From: Paenilisteria newyorkensis
Lineage (GTDB): Bacteria > Bacillota > Bacilli > Lactobacillales > Listeriaceae
NCBI RefSeq assembly: GCF_000766145.1
Contig: NZ_JNFB01000045.1
Location: 1-64,000, forward strand
Reading direction: 5' to 3'
DNA: 64,000 bases
Shown: in pieces, positions 6,097 to 14,362 of the stretch
Layout: each line of letters opens with the position of its first letter
Position numbering within the stretch: position 1 is the stretch's first letter
The notes under the pieces: generated by a model
Databases searched by the model: none
The model's input: only the letters and a program-made list of their open reading frames with translations
Told to the model about the DNA's origin: nothing
Position numbers and translations under genes: made by a program

Positions 6097-7281
6097 ATGA
6101 TTGTCATAGCAGATTTTATGGTAATAAAAAGATTTAACTCAAAGCAAGACGATATGGAGGTTGCGTCAAAAGAGCAGATTTTATCTTTATTAGATAATGG
6201 GGAAGAGTCTCAAAATATAAAGGATATTTTAGACAATATTGTCGAAGAAAAATGTAACATTGCTGGCTCGGCTCAAATAATTAAACTATTTAATCAAATT
6301 AATAATAAAAAAGATGATATGCGAATAACAGTAGAAGACATTTCTCTTGTTGGATTTGATGAAAAGCAGCTAATACTATCTTTTAATGAGGAAAGTACTG
6401 ATGATTTGGCTTTTACCGCAAAAGGTATCTATTCTTTTAGCACAGATTTTTTAGATAAATTATTCAGTATGTCTAAATTTGCGAGATACTGTTTTAAAGT
6501 AAATGAAATTGACTTTTTACGAGACAGCTTGGATTATCTGTTAGATAAGACAGATGGTAAAATGATGCAGTATCGTTTTATTAGCGGTACGGGTAAAAAT
6601 AAAGAGGATATGTATATTAGAGCGATTACTTCTAATCAATACAGAAACTTTGATAATAATATAGTGCTGTATCTTTGTTTAGTATCGATACATAATTATT
6701 CAAAGGTAATGAATAAGAAAGCCTATATTGAACAAGCTTATATTACAGATTCCAGCTTAGATTTAACTATAAAGTTAGATGAGAAAATCAAATTAAACAA
6801 TTATTTTTCTATCGAGGTTGGTATTAACATCACAAATAGTGAAATTAGAGAAGGAGCTGTTCTTTTTGAGTTTATATATACTATTAGTGATAAGAACGGT
6901 AAGAAATCCACAGCAATGGGAGATACTGTTATAAAGATACAGCATAATAATAAATTTGAAACTGTGGGTTCGAAAATGAAAATGCTTCACAACTTAAAAG
7001 ATCATACAGATGGAGTGCTAAATGGAATCAATGTTGCAAGGCTAGCTACAAAATTAGATGAAAATGTATTATTTTCTATCTTTAAAAATTTGGCAAGTTC
7101 AAAAACTCTTGAAAAAGGCACTAGATCTAAATTAGAAAAACTTCACAAGGAAGAGATAACTAGTAATACGTTAACGATAATAGAACTTTTTGAGAAGCTA
7201 GAGCAACTAAATACTTCTGTTGACGATAAAACATATATACAAAAAAAGTTTAATGACTTTTTAACTAATGGTCTCAAGTAA
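6097..7281 (+). CDS. Unknown 394-aa protein, possibly DUF932-like
   Basis: A long, clearly coding, AT-rich frame with no signal peptide or membrane helix. The central part has two stretches that recall the phage/plasmid-type DUF932 family: RAITSNQYRNFDNN (as in R-A-x-x-S-x-x-Y-x-x-x-D-N) near residue 170, and GINITNSEIREGAVLFEF near 245. The C-terminal 100 residues are helical. The start is unclear: ATG 6097 lies directly on the Shine-Dalgarno-like GGGAGATGAT; the best spacing would use ATA 6106, and the next ATG is 6118. It follows the DUF6414-AAA+ pair after a 460-base regulatory gap, so it could be a separately controlled third component. Function unknown. Confidence 0.7.
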   Translation: MIVIADFMVIKRFNSKQDDMEVASKEQILSLLDNGEESQNIKDILDNIVEEKCNIAGSAQIIKLFNQINNKKDDMRITVEDISLVGFDEKQLILSFNEESTDDLAFTAKGIYSFSTDFLDKLFSMSKFARYCFKVNEIDFLRDSLDYLLDKTDGKMMQYRFISGTGKNKEDMYIRAITSNQYRNFDNNIVLYLCLVSIHNYSKVMNKKAYIEQAYITDSSLDLTIKLDEKIKLNNYFSIEVGINITNSEIREGAVLFEFIYTISDKNGKKSTAMGDTVIKIQHNNKFETVGSKMKMLHNLKDHTDGVLNGINVARLATKLDENVLFSIFKNLASSKTLEKGTRSKLEKLHKEEITSNTLTIIELFEKLEQLNTSVDDKTYIQKKFNDFLTNGLK

Positions 7282-7426
7282 ATATTTTTTGGATATTGCT
7301 TAAGGCTTAAGGATGAAAAAAGAACAGCTACCCAACATGATAGATTAAATGGTGTAAATTGTATGTTATTGATGCTTTGTTTGAGTCTCACTTAATGGCA
7401 TTGTGGGATGCTGAAAATACAAAGCG

Positions 7427-7455
7427 AATCTAACACAATGGACTTGTGTTAGATT
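7427..7455. repeat. Perfect 12-bp inverted repeat at the island's right end
   Basis: AATCTAACACAA (7427-7438) and TTGTGTTAGATT (7444-7455) with a five-base loop. No T tract follows. The region 7282-7610 otherwise shows no gene; the hairpin could end the 6097 transcript or mark an old element boundary. Confidence 0.6.
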
Positions 7456-7615
7456 GGATAAAACGATGCGAGACATTGGGCGCGTAAGAGAGAAAATGAC
7501 TTTTTGGCCTTTCTTTTTTCTTTCAGCTTTTTGAATAGCACATAACATATTCTATAGCAGTATTAAGTGATATTCGATAAAAGATGATATTTTTCCTTAT
7601 GAATGCATACGCACC

Positions 7616-7646
7616 AAAACTACGAGCCAACCCCGCCCGTAGTTTT
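7616..7646. terminator. Terminator hairpin upstream of xylA
   Basis: AAAACTACG (7616-7624) pairs with CGTAGTTTT (7638-7646), followed by a T-rich stretch. The A-rich left arm makes it usable in either direction. It isolates the xyl promoter from the island. Confidence 0.7.
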
Positions 7647-7674
7647 TATTTACGAAAAAACTAAATGAAACCGC

Positions 7675-7734
7675 TTTACAAATGAACTCAAAAAAGGTAT
7701 GATATCTGTATAGTTAGTTCGATGCACAAACTAA
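7675..7734 (+). promoter_or_regulatory. xylAB promoter with XylR operator and cre-like site
   Basis: TTTACA (7675-7680), 17 bases, TATGAT (7698-7703). Eleven bases downstream TTAGTT (7714-7719) and AACTAA (7729-7734) form the inverted repeat of the XylR operators known from Bacillus. The bases around 7665-7680 (TGAAACCGCTTTACA) resemble a CcpA cre site with one extra base. So xylose induction through XylR is well supported, catabolite repression less so. No xylR gene is in the window. Confidence 0.75.
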
Positions 7735-7774
7735 TTGGAATCTGCGTGATAATTTGATGAGGAGGCTATATATT

Positions 7775-9088
7775 ATGAGTTATTTTCCACAAGTAGAGAA
7801 GATTCAATTTGAAGGTAAGGGGACGAAAAATCGGTTTGCGTTTCGTCATTATAAGGCGGATGAGGTTGTACTCGGTAAGCCGATGAAGGAGCATTTGCGT
7901 TTTGCTGTGGCGTACTGGCACACAATGACTCAGGATGGTAGTGATCCGTTTGGAATGCCTACGAATGAGCGTACTTGGATTGGCGCAACGGAGATGGATA
8001 CGGCTAAAAATCGTGTTGAGGCGTTTTTTGAAATCCTTGAAAAATTGGGTGTGGAGTATTTCTGTTTCCACGATATCGATGTGGCTCCGGCTGGTAATTC
8101 GATTGAGGAGTTCATGAATAATCTGGATGAAATTACGGATCTGATTAAGGTGAAAATGGATCAGACGGGTATCAAATTGCTTTGGAATACGGCGAATATG
8201 TTCTCTCATCCGCGTTTTAATAATGGTGCGGGTTCGACAAATGATCCGGAAGTGTTTGCTTATGCGGCGGCGCAAGTGAAGAAGGGTCTGGATATTTCTA
8301 AGAAACTTGGCGGCGCGAACTATGTATTCTGGGGTGGTCGTGAGGGTTATGAGACGCTTTTAAACACGGATATGAAATTCGAGCAGGACAATATTGCGCG
8401 TCTTTTCAAAATGTCGATTGCTTATGGTGAGAAAATTGGTCACAAACCGCAATTCCTTATTGAGCCGAAACCCAAAGAGCCGTCAAAACATCAATATGAT
8501 TTTGATGCAGCGACAACGATGGCGTTTATTAAGAATTATGGTTTAGAGGGTGACTTTAAGCTGAATTTGGAGGCGAATCACGCGACGCTTGCTGGGCATA
8601 CTTTTGAGCATGAATTGCGTGTGGCTCGTGAATATGGGGCGCTGGGCTCGATTGATGCGAACCAAGGGGATATGTTGCTTGGTTGGGATACGGATGAGTT
8701 TCCAACGAACGTGATGGACGTGACGCTTGCGATGTATGAGATTTTGCAAAATGGTGGTATTGCTCCGGGTGGGGTGAACTTTGATGCGAAGGTTCGTCGT
8801 TCTTCTTTTGCAATGGAGGACTTGATACTTGCGCACATCGCGGGGATGGATACGTTTGCTCGCGGGTTGAAAGTGGCTGCGAAACTGATTGAGGACAAGT
8901 TTATTTCTGATTTGCTTGCTGAGCGTTATGGTAAGTGGACGAATACGGAGATTGGGAAGTCTATTTTGGCTGGGAAAGAGGATTTGGAGTCGCTTTCGAG
9001 CTATGCGTATAAACATGGTGACGCGATTGAACTGGAATCTAGCCATATCGAATATGTGAAATCTGTTTTGAATGATTACGTATTTTAA
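7775..9088 (+). CDS. xylA: Xylose isomerase
   Basis: Converts D-xylose to D-xylulose in the cytoplasm, the first step of the isomerase pathway. The 437 residues match the class II (long) xylose isomerases. Visible signatures: the catalytic His region YFCFHDIDVAP, the WNTANMFSHPRF loop, the metal-binding glutamate/histidine segment LNLEANHATLAGHTFEHEL, and GSIDANQGDMLLGWDTDEF. ATG 7775 has GAGGAGG about eight bases upstream, so the frame's earlier ATG at 7754 is rejected. xylB follows 18 bases later. The promoter carries an XylR-type operator. Confidence 0.98.
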   Translation: MSYFPQVEKIQFEGKGTKNRFAFRHYKADEVVLGKPMKEHLRFAVAYWHTMTQDGSDPFGMPTNERTWIGATEMDTAKNRVEAFFEILEKLGVEYFCFHDIDVAPAGNSIEEFMNNLDEITDLIKVKMDQTGIKLLWNTANMFSHPRFNNGAGSTNDPEVFAYAAAQVKKGLDISKKLGGANYVFWGGREGYETLLNTDMKFEQDNIARLFKMSIAYGEKIGHKPQFLIEPKPKEPSKHQYDFDAATTMAFIKNYGLEGDFKLNLEANHATLAGHTFEHELRVAREYGALGSIDANQGDMLLGWDTDEFPTNVMDVTLAMYEILQNGGIAPGGVNFDAKVRRSSFAMEDLILAHIAGMDTFARGLKVAAKLIEDKFISDLLAERYGKWTNTEIGKSILAGKEDLESLSSYAYKHGDAIELESSHIEYVKSVLNDYVF

Positions 9089-9106
9089 GCGAAGGAGTTT
9101 AGACTG

Positions 9107-10609
9107 ATGGGCTATGTATTAGGTATTGATCTGGGAACGAGTTCGTTAAAAGGAATCGTCATGGATAAGGCGGGGCAAGTGATTGCGGAGGCGTCGGCGG
9201 AGTATGAGATTGATTCTCCGGCGCCGGGCTTTTCTGAGCAGCATCCGGAATATTGGGTGGTTGCTTGTGAAGAGGTGTTGACGCGGCTGAATATTGAAGT
9301 GGCGGATTTCAACGCGGAGCTTGAGGCTATCAGTTTTTCGGGGCAGATGCATTCGCTAGTGACGCTTGGCGATGAGGATGCGATTGTTTATCCGGCGATT
9401 TTGTGGAATGATGTGCGGACGACGAAGCAATGTACGCAGATTATGGCGGAGTTCGGCGATTCGATGATTGAAATTACGAAAAACATTGTGCTGGAAGGCT
9501 TTACGTTGCCAAAAATTTTATGGTTGCAGCAGAATAAACCAGAAGTCTGGGAAAAAGTTCGGAAAATTATGTTGCCAAAGGATTATTTGGCGTTCGTTTT
9601 GACGGGAAATATGCATTGTGAGTATTCGGATGCTGCGGGAACGTCGTTATTTGATATTGAAAAACAGGATTGGTCGGCGGAGATTTGCGAGAAGTTTGGA
9701 GTCGATATGGCTATTTTGCCGGATGTTGTGTCCTCGATGACGCAAGTTGGTGTGGTGAAAGCGAGTTATGCCAAGCGATTCGGCTTGAAACGGGAAGTGA
9801 AGGTGTTCGCTGGCGGCGCGGATAATGCGTGTGCTGCGCTCGGAGCGGGTGCGGTGAATGAGGATTATGCGCTCGTTTCGCTAGGTACCAGTGGTGTTTT
9901 CAGTTCGTTTGAGGCGAAAATATCGAATTATGAAGGAAAGCTGCATTTCTTTAATCATGTGATTCCGGATGCGAATTATTCGATGGGTGTGACGCTTGCC
10001 GCGGGAAACTCGTTGAACTGGTTTAAGAACACGTTTGGCAAGGGCCTCAGTTTTGCGGAGTTGTTGGCGGACGTTTATACGGTTGCGCCGGGCAGTGAGG
10101 GTCTGCTGTTTACGCCATATATTGTTGGTGAGCGGACGCCGCATATTGATTCGAAAATTCGTGGTAGTTTTGTCGGGATTGATACGCGCCACGAGCTTAA
10201 GCATTTTGCGCGTGCGGTGCTGGAGGGTATCACGTTTAGCCTGAAGGATGCGCAGATATTGATGGAAGATGCGAAAAATAAGAAGTTTAAGCAGATTATC
10301 AGTGTTGGTGGCGGTGCTAAAAATGCTGATTGGATGCAGATGCAGGCGGATATTTTCAATGCGGAAATGATTCGTTTAGAGGTGGAGCAGGGGCCGGGCG
10401 TTGGTGCGTGTATGCTGGCGGCTGTTGGTAATGGCTGGTTTGAGGATTTTGAGGCTTGCCGTGATGTCTTTGTGCAGTATAAGGACGCGACTTTTACCCC
10501 TCGTGCGGAAAATGTAGAGAAATATGAAAAACTGTATGAGATTTATACGCAGGTTTATCCGGCTACGAAGAATATTTGTGGTGCGTTGACGGATTTGCAA
10601 GAGATTTGA
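9107..10609 (+). CDS. xylB: Xylulokinase
   Basis: Phosphorylates D-xylulose to xylulose 5-phosphate, feeding the pentose phosphate pathway. The 500-residue FGGY-family kinase starts MGYVLGIDLGTSSLKG (phosphate-binding loop), has SFSGQMHSLV, typical for xylulokinases, the catalytic-site region GGADNACAALGAG and ATP-binding SVGGGAKNADWMQ. GAAGGAG sits about ten bases before the ATG. It is co-transcribed with xylA and ends at a terminator. Confidence 0.97.
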   Translation: MGYVLGIDLGTSSLKGIVMDKAGQVIAEASAEYEIDSPAPGFSEQHPEYWVVACEEVLTRLNIEVADFNAELEAISFSGQMHSLVTLGDEDAIVYPAILWNDVRTTKQCTQIMAEFGDSMIEITKNIVLEGFTLPKILWLQQNKPEVWEKVRKIMLPKDYLAFVLTGNMHCEYSDAAGTSLFDIEKQDWSAEICEKFGVDMAILPDVVSSMTQVGVVKASYAKRFGLKREVKVFAGGADNACAALGAGAVNEDYALVSLGTSGVFSSFEAKISNYEGKLHFFNHVIPDANYSMGVTLAAGNSLNWFKNTFGKGLSFAELLADVYTVAPGSEGLLFTPYIVGERTPHIDSKIRGSFVGIDTRHELKHFARAVLEGITFSLKDAQILMEDAKNKKFKQIISVGGGAKNADWMQMQADIFNAEMIRLEVEQGPGVGACMLAAVGNGWFEDFEACRDVFVQYKDATFTPRAENVEKYEKLYEIYTQVYPATKNICGALTDLQEI

Positions 10610-10614
10610 GAATA

Positions 10615-10658
10615 GGGACAGATGAGAGTGGTGTGAGTGCTCTTGTTTGTCCTTTTTT
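10615..10658 (+). terminator. Terminator of the xylAB operon
   Basis: A stem of about 13 bp with G-U pairs from GGGACA (10615) to TGTCC (10652), followed by six T residues. Confidence 0.8.
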
Positions 10659-10694
10659 GTATTTTTCTTTTTTTAGATGTAATTTTCTGATTAA

Positions 10695-10757
10695 ATATGG
10701 TATGATGAAAAAGATTGGGGATGTGATTTTAGTCGTATTTTTGTAAGCGCTTTACGA
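10695..10757 (+). promoter_or_regulatory. Chitinase promoter region with cre-like site
   Basis: A TATGAT -10-like box lies near 10700 after TATGG, with a poor -35. TGTAAGCGCTTTACG at 10742-10756 contains the AAGCGCTT core of CcpA cre sites and would lie downstream of transcription start, a roadblock position. Exact promoter uncertain. Confidence 0.5.
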
Positions 10758-10822
10758 ATGGGCTAACCACATAAAAAAGGTATTTACTTGGGATAATTAC
10801 AAACAAAGTGGGAGGAAGAAGA

Positions 10823-13099
10823 ATGAAGATTGGATCAAAAAGGTTTTTTGGGAGTTTGATGGTTGCTTTGCTCGCTTTATCACTTGCTTTTTCAGGGGTG
10901 TTTGATGCGCCAAAAGTGACTGCGGCTGAGTCGAAATCGCCGTATCGGAATGTGATGTATTATGGGGATTGGTCGATTACGGAATCGGAGGGTAAGTTTT
11001 ATCCGAAAGATATTCCGGCGGACAAGTTGACGCATTTGAATTTTGCGTTTATGGATTTTGATAGCGCGGGAAATTTGGAGTTTACGGATAAGGATGCTGC
11101 GGTGAGTGCGGCTGTTGGGCAGAAGGCTGCGATGGGCGGTATTTTGAATGCGCTTCAGGACTTGCGTGCGACGAATCCGAATTTGAAAATTGGTGTTTCG
11201 TTAGGTGGTTGGTCGAAGTCAGGAGATTTTTCGGTGATGGCGGCTGATGATACGGCGCGTGCGAATTTTGTGGAAAATGTGTTGAAGTTTGTGAAATATA
11301 CAAATATGGATTTCGTGGATGTGGATTGGGAGTATCCGAATTCGCCGCGGGATGGTGATTTATTGGATAATAAGGAGGATGAAGGGACGCCGAATGCCGG
11401 GCCTGCGGATAAGGAGAATTATGTGAAATTGCTGCAGGATTTGCGGACAGGGCTTGATGCGCAGGGCAAAACGCTGAACCGGACGTACGAGTTGTCGGTG
11501 GCTTTGCCGGCTTCGCAGTGGACGATGAGCCAAGGGATTGATTTGCCAAGGGTTTTTGAGATTATTGATTTTGGGAATATGATGACGTACGATATGCATG
11601 GGGCTTGGGACGCTATAACAGGCCATCAGACAGCGCTTTATGATAATCCAAATGATCCGTATGCGAGTTATGGATTATCGATTGATGGTGTGACGAAGTA
11701 TTTGAAGAGTAAGGGTGTGCCTTCCGAGAAAATTGTTGTTGGCGCAGCGTTTTATACGCGTGGATGGGATACGGTTGCGGAAGGGCCGAACGCGGGTCAG
11801 CCGGGCTTATTTCAGCCAGTGGAGCGCACGAATAAAAATGCGGATGGTTCCACGAGTAACGGCGCGGACAATGAGAAGCCGCTTGTTGCTGGGGACGGCG
11901 GAACGGTTGGTGGAATTTGGGCATATCGCAGTATTGATACGTTGAAAGCGGTGACGCCGGGCTTGACGGAATATTGGGATGACGCGGCTAAGGCGCCGTA
12001 TTTGTATAGTCGGGAAACGGGTGCATTTTTCACGTATGATAATGTGCGTTCGGTGACGGCTAAGGCAAACTATGTGAAGGATAATGGCTTGGGTGGAATG
12101 ATTTCGTGGATGCAATCTCAGGATAAACCGACGACTTCGGCGAAACGTGAGGAACTGACAACCGCGATTAAAAACGGGATGTTTGGGACTGGAAAATTGG
12201 TCGGAAACGTGTTGCCGTATCAGGATTTAGCGATTGAAATGACAGTGACGCCGTACACGAATGATGGTACGGGATATGAGATTACGATTTTGAATAAAGA
12301 GGTTGCGAACGAGACGAGCGATGTTTTGAAAGCTACGGAAACCGCGGCTGAGACGATTAAGTTACCGAGACTTTACATTCCAATTCGGGATGGGGAGAAA
12401 TTGATTGCTGCGGATGATAAGGCGGGCATTGTGAAATCGGAAAATGGCTATACGATCGTGGATTTGGCCTCTTCGGATGCGCGGCTTATTTCGCAAGGTG
12501 AGAGCTACACGTTCCGCTTGAAATCAAACGTGACGCCGACGGATCTGAAAACGGTAACTTTGGCGCAGCGGATGACGTCTTCGGGTCAGGAATTAGGCCA
12601 ACAGCTGGTTTATGAAGGTACAGAAGTTCCGCCGAAAGTTGAGGATATTGCCGCGCCAAGTGTGCCTAGTAATTTGCGCGTGACGAAAGTGACTGGCGAT
12701 GGGGTTGTTCTGAATTGGTCGGTTTCTAAGGATAACGTCGGGGTGACGGGCTATAAAGTGTATCGTGATAGTAAAGAAATCGCGATGGTTACAAAACCGA
12801 CTTATACGGATAAAAACGTGACGCCTGGCGAGTCTTATAGTTATACAATTAAGGCGTTTGATGCGGCGGGAAATATTTCGGCGGATAGCAATAAGGTGAC
12901 GGCGAAAATACCGGTCAGCACGACGCCAAATAAAGGAATAGACAAAGCGCCAGTTGCCAATCCGGTAGTGCAAACTGATACAAAGACACCAGAAAAAACG
13001 GGCAATTTACCACAAACTGGCGATGCATTTCCGCTTGGTTTAGTTTTGCTTGGAAGTATGCTTGCAGGGACGACTGTAGTTTATCTAAGAAGTCGTTAA
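10823..13099 (+). CDS. Cell-wall-anchored GH18 chitinase with fibronectin III domain
   Basis: Hydrolyses chitin. The 758 residues hold a signal peptide (cleavage near VTAAESK), a GH18 catalytic domain (about 35-450) with the D-x-x-D-x-D-x-E catalytic motif in FVDVDWEYPN at about residue 165, a beta-rich linker domain, a fibronectin III domain (about 615-700) and a sortase signal: LPQTG, hydrophobic helix, YLRSR tail. The start at ATG 10823 follows GGGAGGAAG; the frame opens 15 bases earlier. Length and architecture resemble Listeria ChiB. The window's end holds a closely similar chitinase, and an LPMO is at 18.7 kb; all have cre-like sites nearby. Confidence 0.96.
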   Translation: MKIGSKRFFGSLMVALLALSLAFSGVFDAPKVTAAESKSPYRNVMYYGDWSITESEGKFYPKDIPADKLTHLNFAFMDFDSAGNLEFTDKDAAVSAAVGQKAAMGGILNALQDLRATNPNLKIGVSLGGWSKSGDFSVMAADDTARANFVENVLKFVKYTNMDFVDVDWEYPNSPRDGDLLDNKEDEGTPNAGPADKENYVKLLQDLRTGLDAQGKTLNRTYELSVALPASQWTMSQGIDLPRVFEIIDFGNMMTYDMHGAWDAITGHQTALYDNPNDPYASYGLSIDGVTKYLKSKGVPSEKIVVGAAFYTRGWDTVAEGPNAGQPGLFQPVERTNKNADGSTSNGADNEKPLVAGDGGTVGGIWAYRSIDTLKAVTPGLTEYWDDAAKAPYLYSRETGAFFTYDNVRSVTAKANYVKDNGLGGMISWMQSQDKPTTSAKREELTTAIKNGMFGTGKLVGNVLPYQDLAIEMTVTPYTNDGTGYEITILNKEVANETSDVLKATETAAETIKLPRLYIPIRDGEKLIAADDKAGIVKSENGYTIVDLASSDARLISQGESYTFRLKSNVTPTDLKTVTLAQRMTSSGQELGQQLVYEGTEVPPKVEDIAAPSVPSNLRVTKVTGDGVVLNWSVSKDNVGVTGYKVYRDSKEIAMVTKPTYTDKNVTPGESYSYTIKAFDAAGNISADSNKVTAKIPVSTTPNKGIDKAPVANPVVQTDTKTPEKTGNLPQTGDAFPLGLVLLGSMLAGTTVVYLRSR

Positions 13100-13109
13100 T
13101 GGAATAATG

Positions 13110-13169
13110 AAAATAGGCATGGTATGGCGCATTTGATGATGCGTCAATGTATCTGGCATGCCTATTTTC
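13110..13169 (+). terminator. Terminator of the chitinase gene
   Basis: GAAAATAGGCATG (13110-13122) pairs perfectly with CATGCCTATTTTC (13157-13169); an inner GCGCAT/ATGCGT hairpin lies between. T-rich on both sides. Confidence 0.85.
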
Positions 13170-13192
13170 TTTTGTGAGGTAGGAGGTGGAAA

Positions 13193-13579
13193 ATGAAAAA
13201 TAGTATGATAGTGGTGATTATGTTTTCATTGATTTTGATGTTGGGATGTCAGAAAGAGGATGATGTGGTGAGAGAGGAAGTTTCGGTCAATCCGACGGCG
13301 GAGGAGGTTTTGAAGGGAAATCAGGATTTGGATATTTTTCAATGGGATGGTGTCATTTATCAGGCGAATATTGATTGGGTCGATGCGTTGGAGTTGACGA
13401 AAAAGGAGCAAATTGGTGAGATTAGGCGTACTTTTTCAGAGGTGAAAGGTTTCGGTGATGGGGATGCTACGCGTTTGCCTGCGGGTGCTAAGGTTTTTAA
13501 TGTCACTGGGCGTGGTGATGTGCTGATTGTGGATGTCGGCGGGAAAACGAAGCATTATTTGGCGCTTATCGAGGGCTAG
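13193..13579 (+). CDS. Small lipoprotein of unknown function
   Basis: A 128-residue protein with a lipoprotein signal: MKNSMIVVIMFSLILMLGC, where the cysteine at residue 19 would be lipidated. GGAGGTGG lies just before the ATG. The mature part is acidic at first (QKEDDVV) and then forms a compact domain with VFNVTGRGDVLIVDVGGK near the end, probably beta-rich. It would sit on the outer face of the membrane. It is separated from the chitinase by a terminator and from the methyltransferase by about 40 bases. I recognise no family. Confidence 0.8.
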   Translation: MKNSMIVVIMFSLILMLGCQKEDDVVREEVSVNPTAEEVLKGNQDLDIFQWDGVIYQANIDWVDALELTKKEQIGEIRRTFSEVKGFGDGDATRLPAGAKVFNVTGRGDVLIVDVGGKTKHYLALIEG

Positions 13580-13623
13580 TTTTTTTGGTATACTATTTAC
13601 ATAAATGAAAGAGGTGTATGAAG

Positions 13624-14358
13624 ATGAAGGAAAATAAATATGATAATCCGGCTTTTTTTGAGCAGTATAGTAAGATGAATCGCTCTGTTGCGGGCTTGAA
13701 GGGTGCAGGGGAATGGCATGAGTTTCAGAAAATGATGCCTGATTTCGCGGGGAAACGGGTGCTTGATCTCGGATGTGGTTTTGGTTGGCATTGTCTTTAC
13801 GCGGTTGAAAATGGCGCGGAATCTGCGGTTGGTGTGGATTTGTCGGAAAATATGCTCGCGGAAGCACGTAGGAAAACGGATTCGCCTAAAATTACGTACA
13901 TTCGGGAGTCGTTGGAGGATATCGATTTCCCAGCTGGGAGTTTTGATGTGGTGATTAGTTCGCTGGCGTTGCATTATATTGAGTCGTTTGAGACGATTTG
14001 CGAGAAGGTGAATCAGATTTTGACGCCGGATGGTGTTTTTGTGTTTTCTGTGGAGCATCCGGTTTTTACGGCACAAGGCACGCAAGATTGGTATTATGAC
14101 GCGGATGGGAATAAATTGCATTGGCCGGTGGATCGGTATTTCACGGAAGGTTTGCGGACGGCGAATTTTCTTGGGGAGGATATCACGAAATACCACAAAA
14201 CGTTGACGACTTATGTGAATTCGTTGCTTGAAACGGGCTTTGAGTTGGTGCGTTTAGTGGAGCCGGAGCCTGATGCGGCGATGTTGGCGAGTCATCCGGA
14301 TATGCCAGATGAGTTACGCCGGCCGATGATGTTGCTGGTTTCGGCGCGGAAAAAGTAG
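13624..14358 (+). CDS. Class I SAM-dependent methyltransferase
   Basis: A 244-residue methyltransferase. Motif I is VLDLGCGFGWHCLYA (about residue 45), followed by GVDLSENMLAEAR and FDVVISSLALHYIESF, typical of Methyltransf_11/25 proteins that methylate small molecules or tRNA. The start is ATG 13624, because GAGGTG (13611-13616) has seven bases spacing to it but only one base to the ATG at 13618. The substrate cannot be told. It is convergent with the WYL regulator, only four bases apart. Confidence 0.92.
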   Translation: MKENKYDNPAFFEQYSKMNRSVAGLKGAGEWHEFQKMMPDFAGKRVLDLGCGFGWHCLYAVENGAESAVGVDLSENMLAEARRKTDSPKITYIRESLEDIDFPAGSFDVVISSLALHYIESFETICEKVNQILTPDGVFVFSVEHPVFTAQGTQDWYYDADGNKLHWPVDRYFTEGLRTANFLGEDITKYHKTLTTYVNSLLETGFELVRLVEPEPDAAMLASHPDMPDELRRPMMLLVSARKK

Positions 14359-14362
14359 CTGT

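Noticed and set aside
5688-7400. Possible long terminal repeats of the island, based on GGTCTCATTTAGTG (5718) and AGTCTCACTTAATG (7384)
   Set aside because: Only about ten of fourteen bases agree, and no matching sequence was found at the island's other edge; not enough for element ends.
7766-9046. Long minus-strand frames opposite xylA
   Set aside because: They mirror the strongly coding xylA frame, have no ribosome sites, and give arginine- and histidine-rich protein without any recognisable motif.
11082-12115. Minus-strand frames up to 155 codons opposite the chitinase
   Set aside because: Proline-, histidine- and serine-rich shadows of a GC-biased real gene; the plus-strand GH18 domain is unmistakable.
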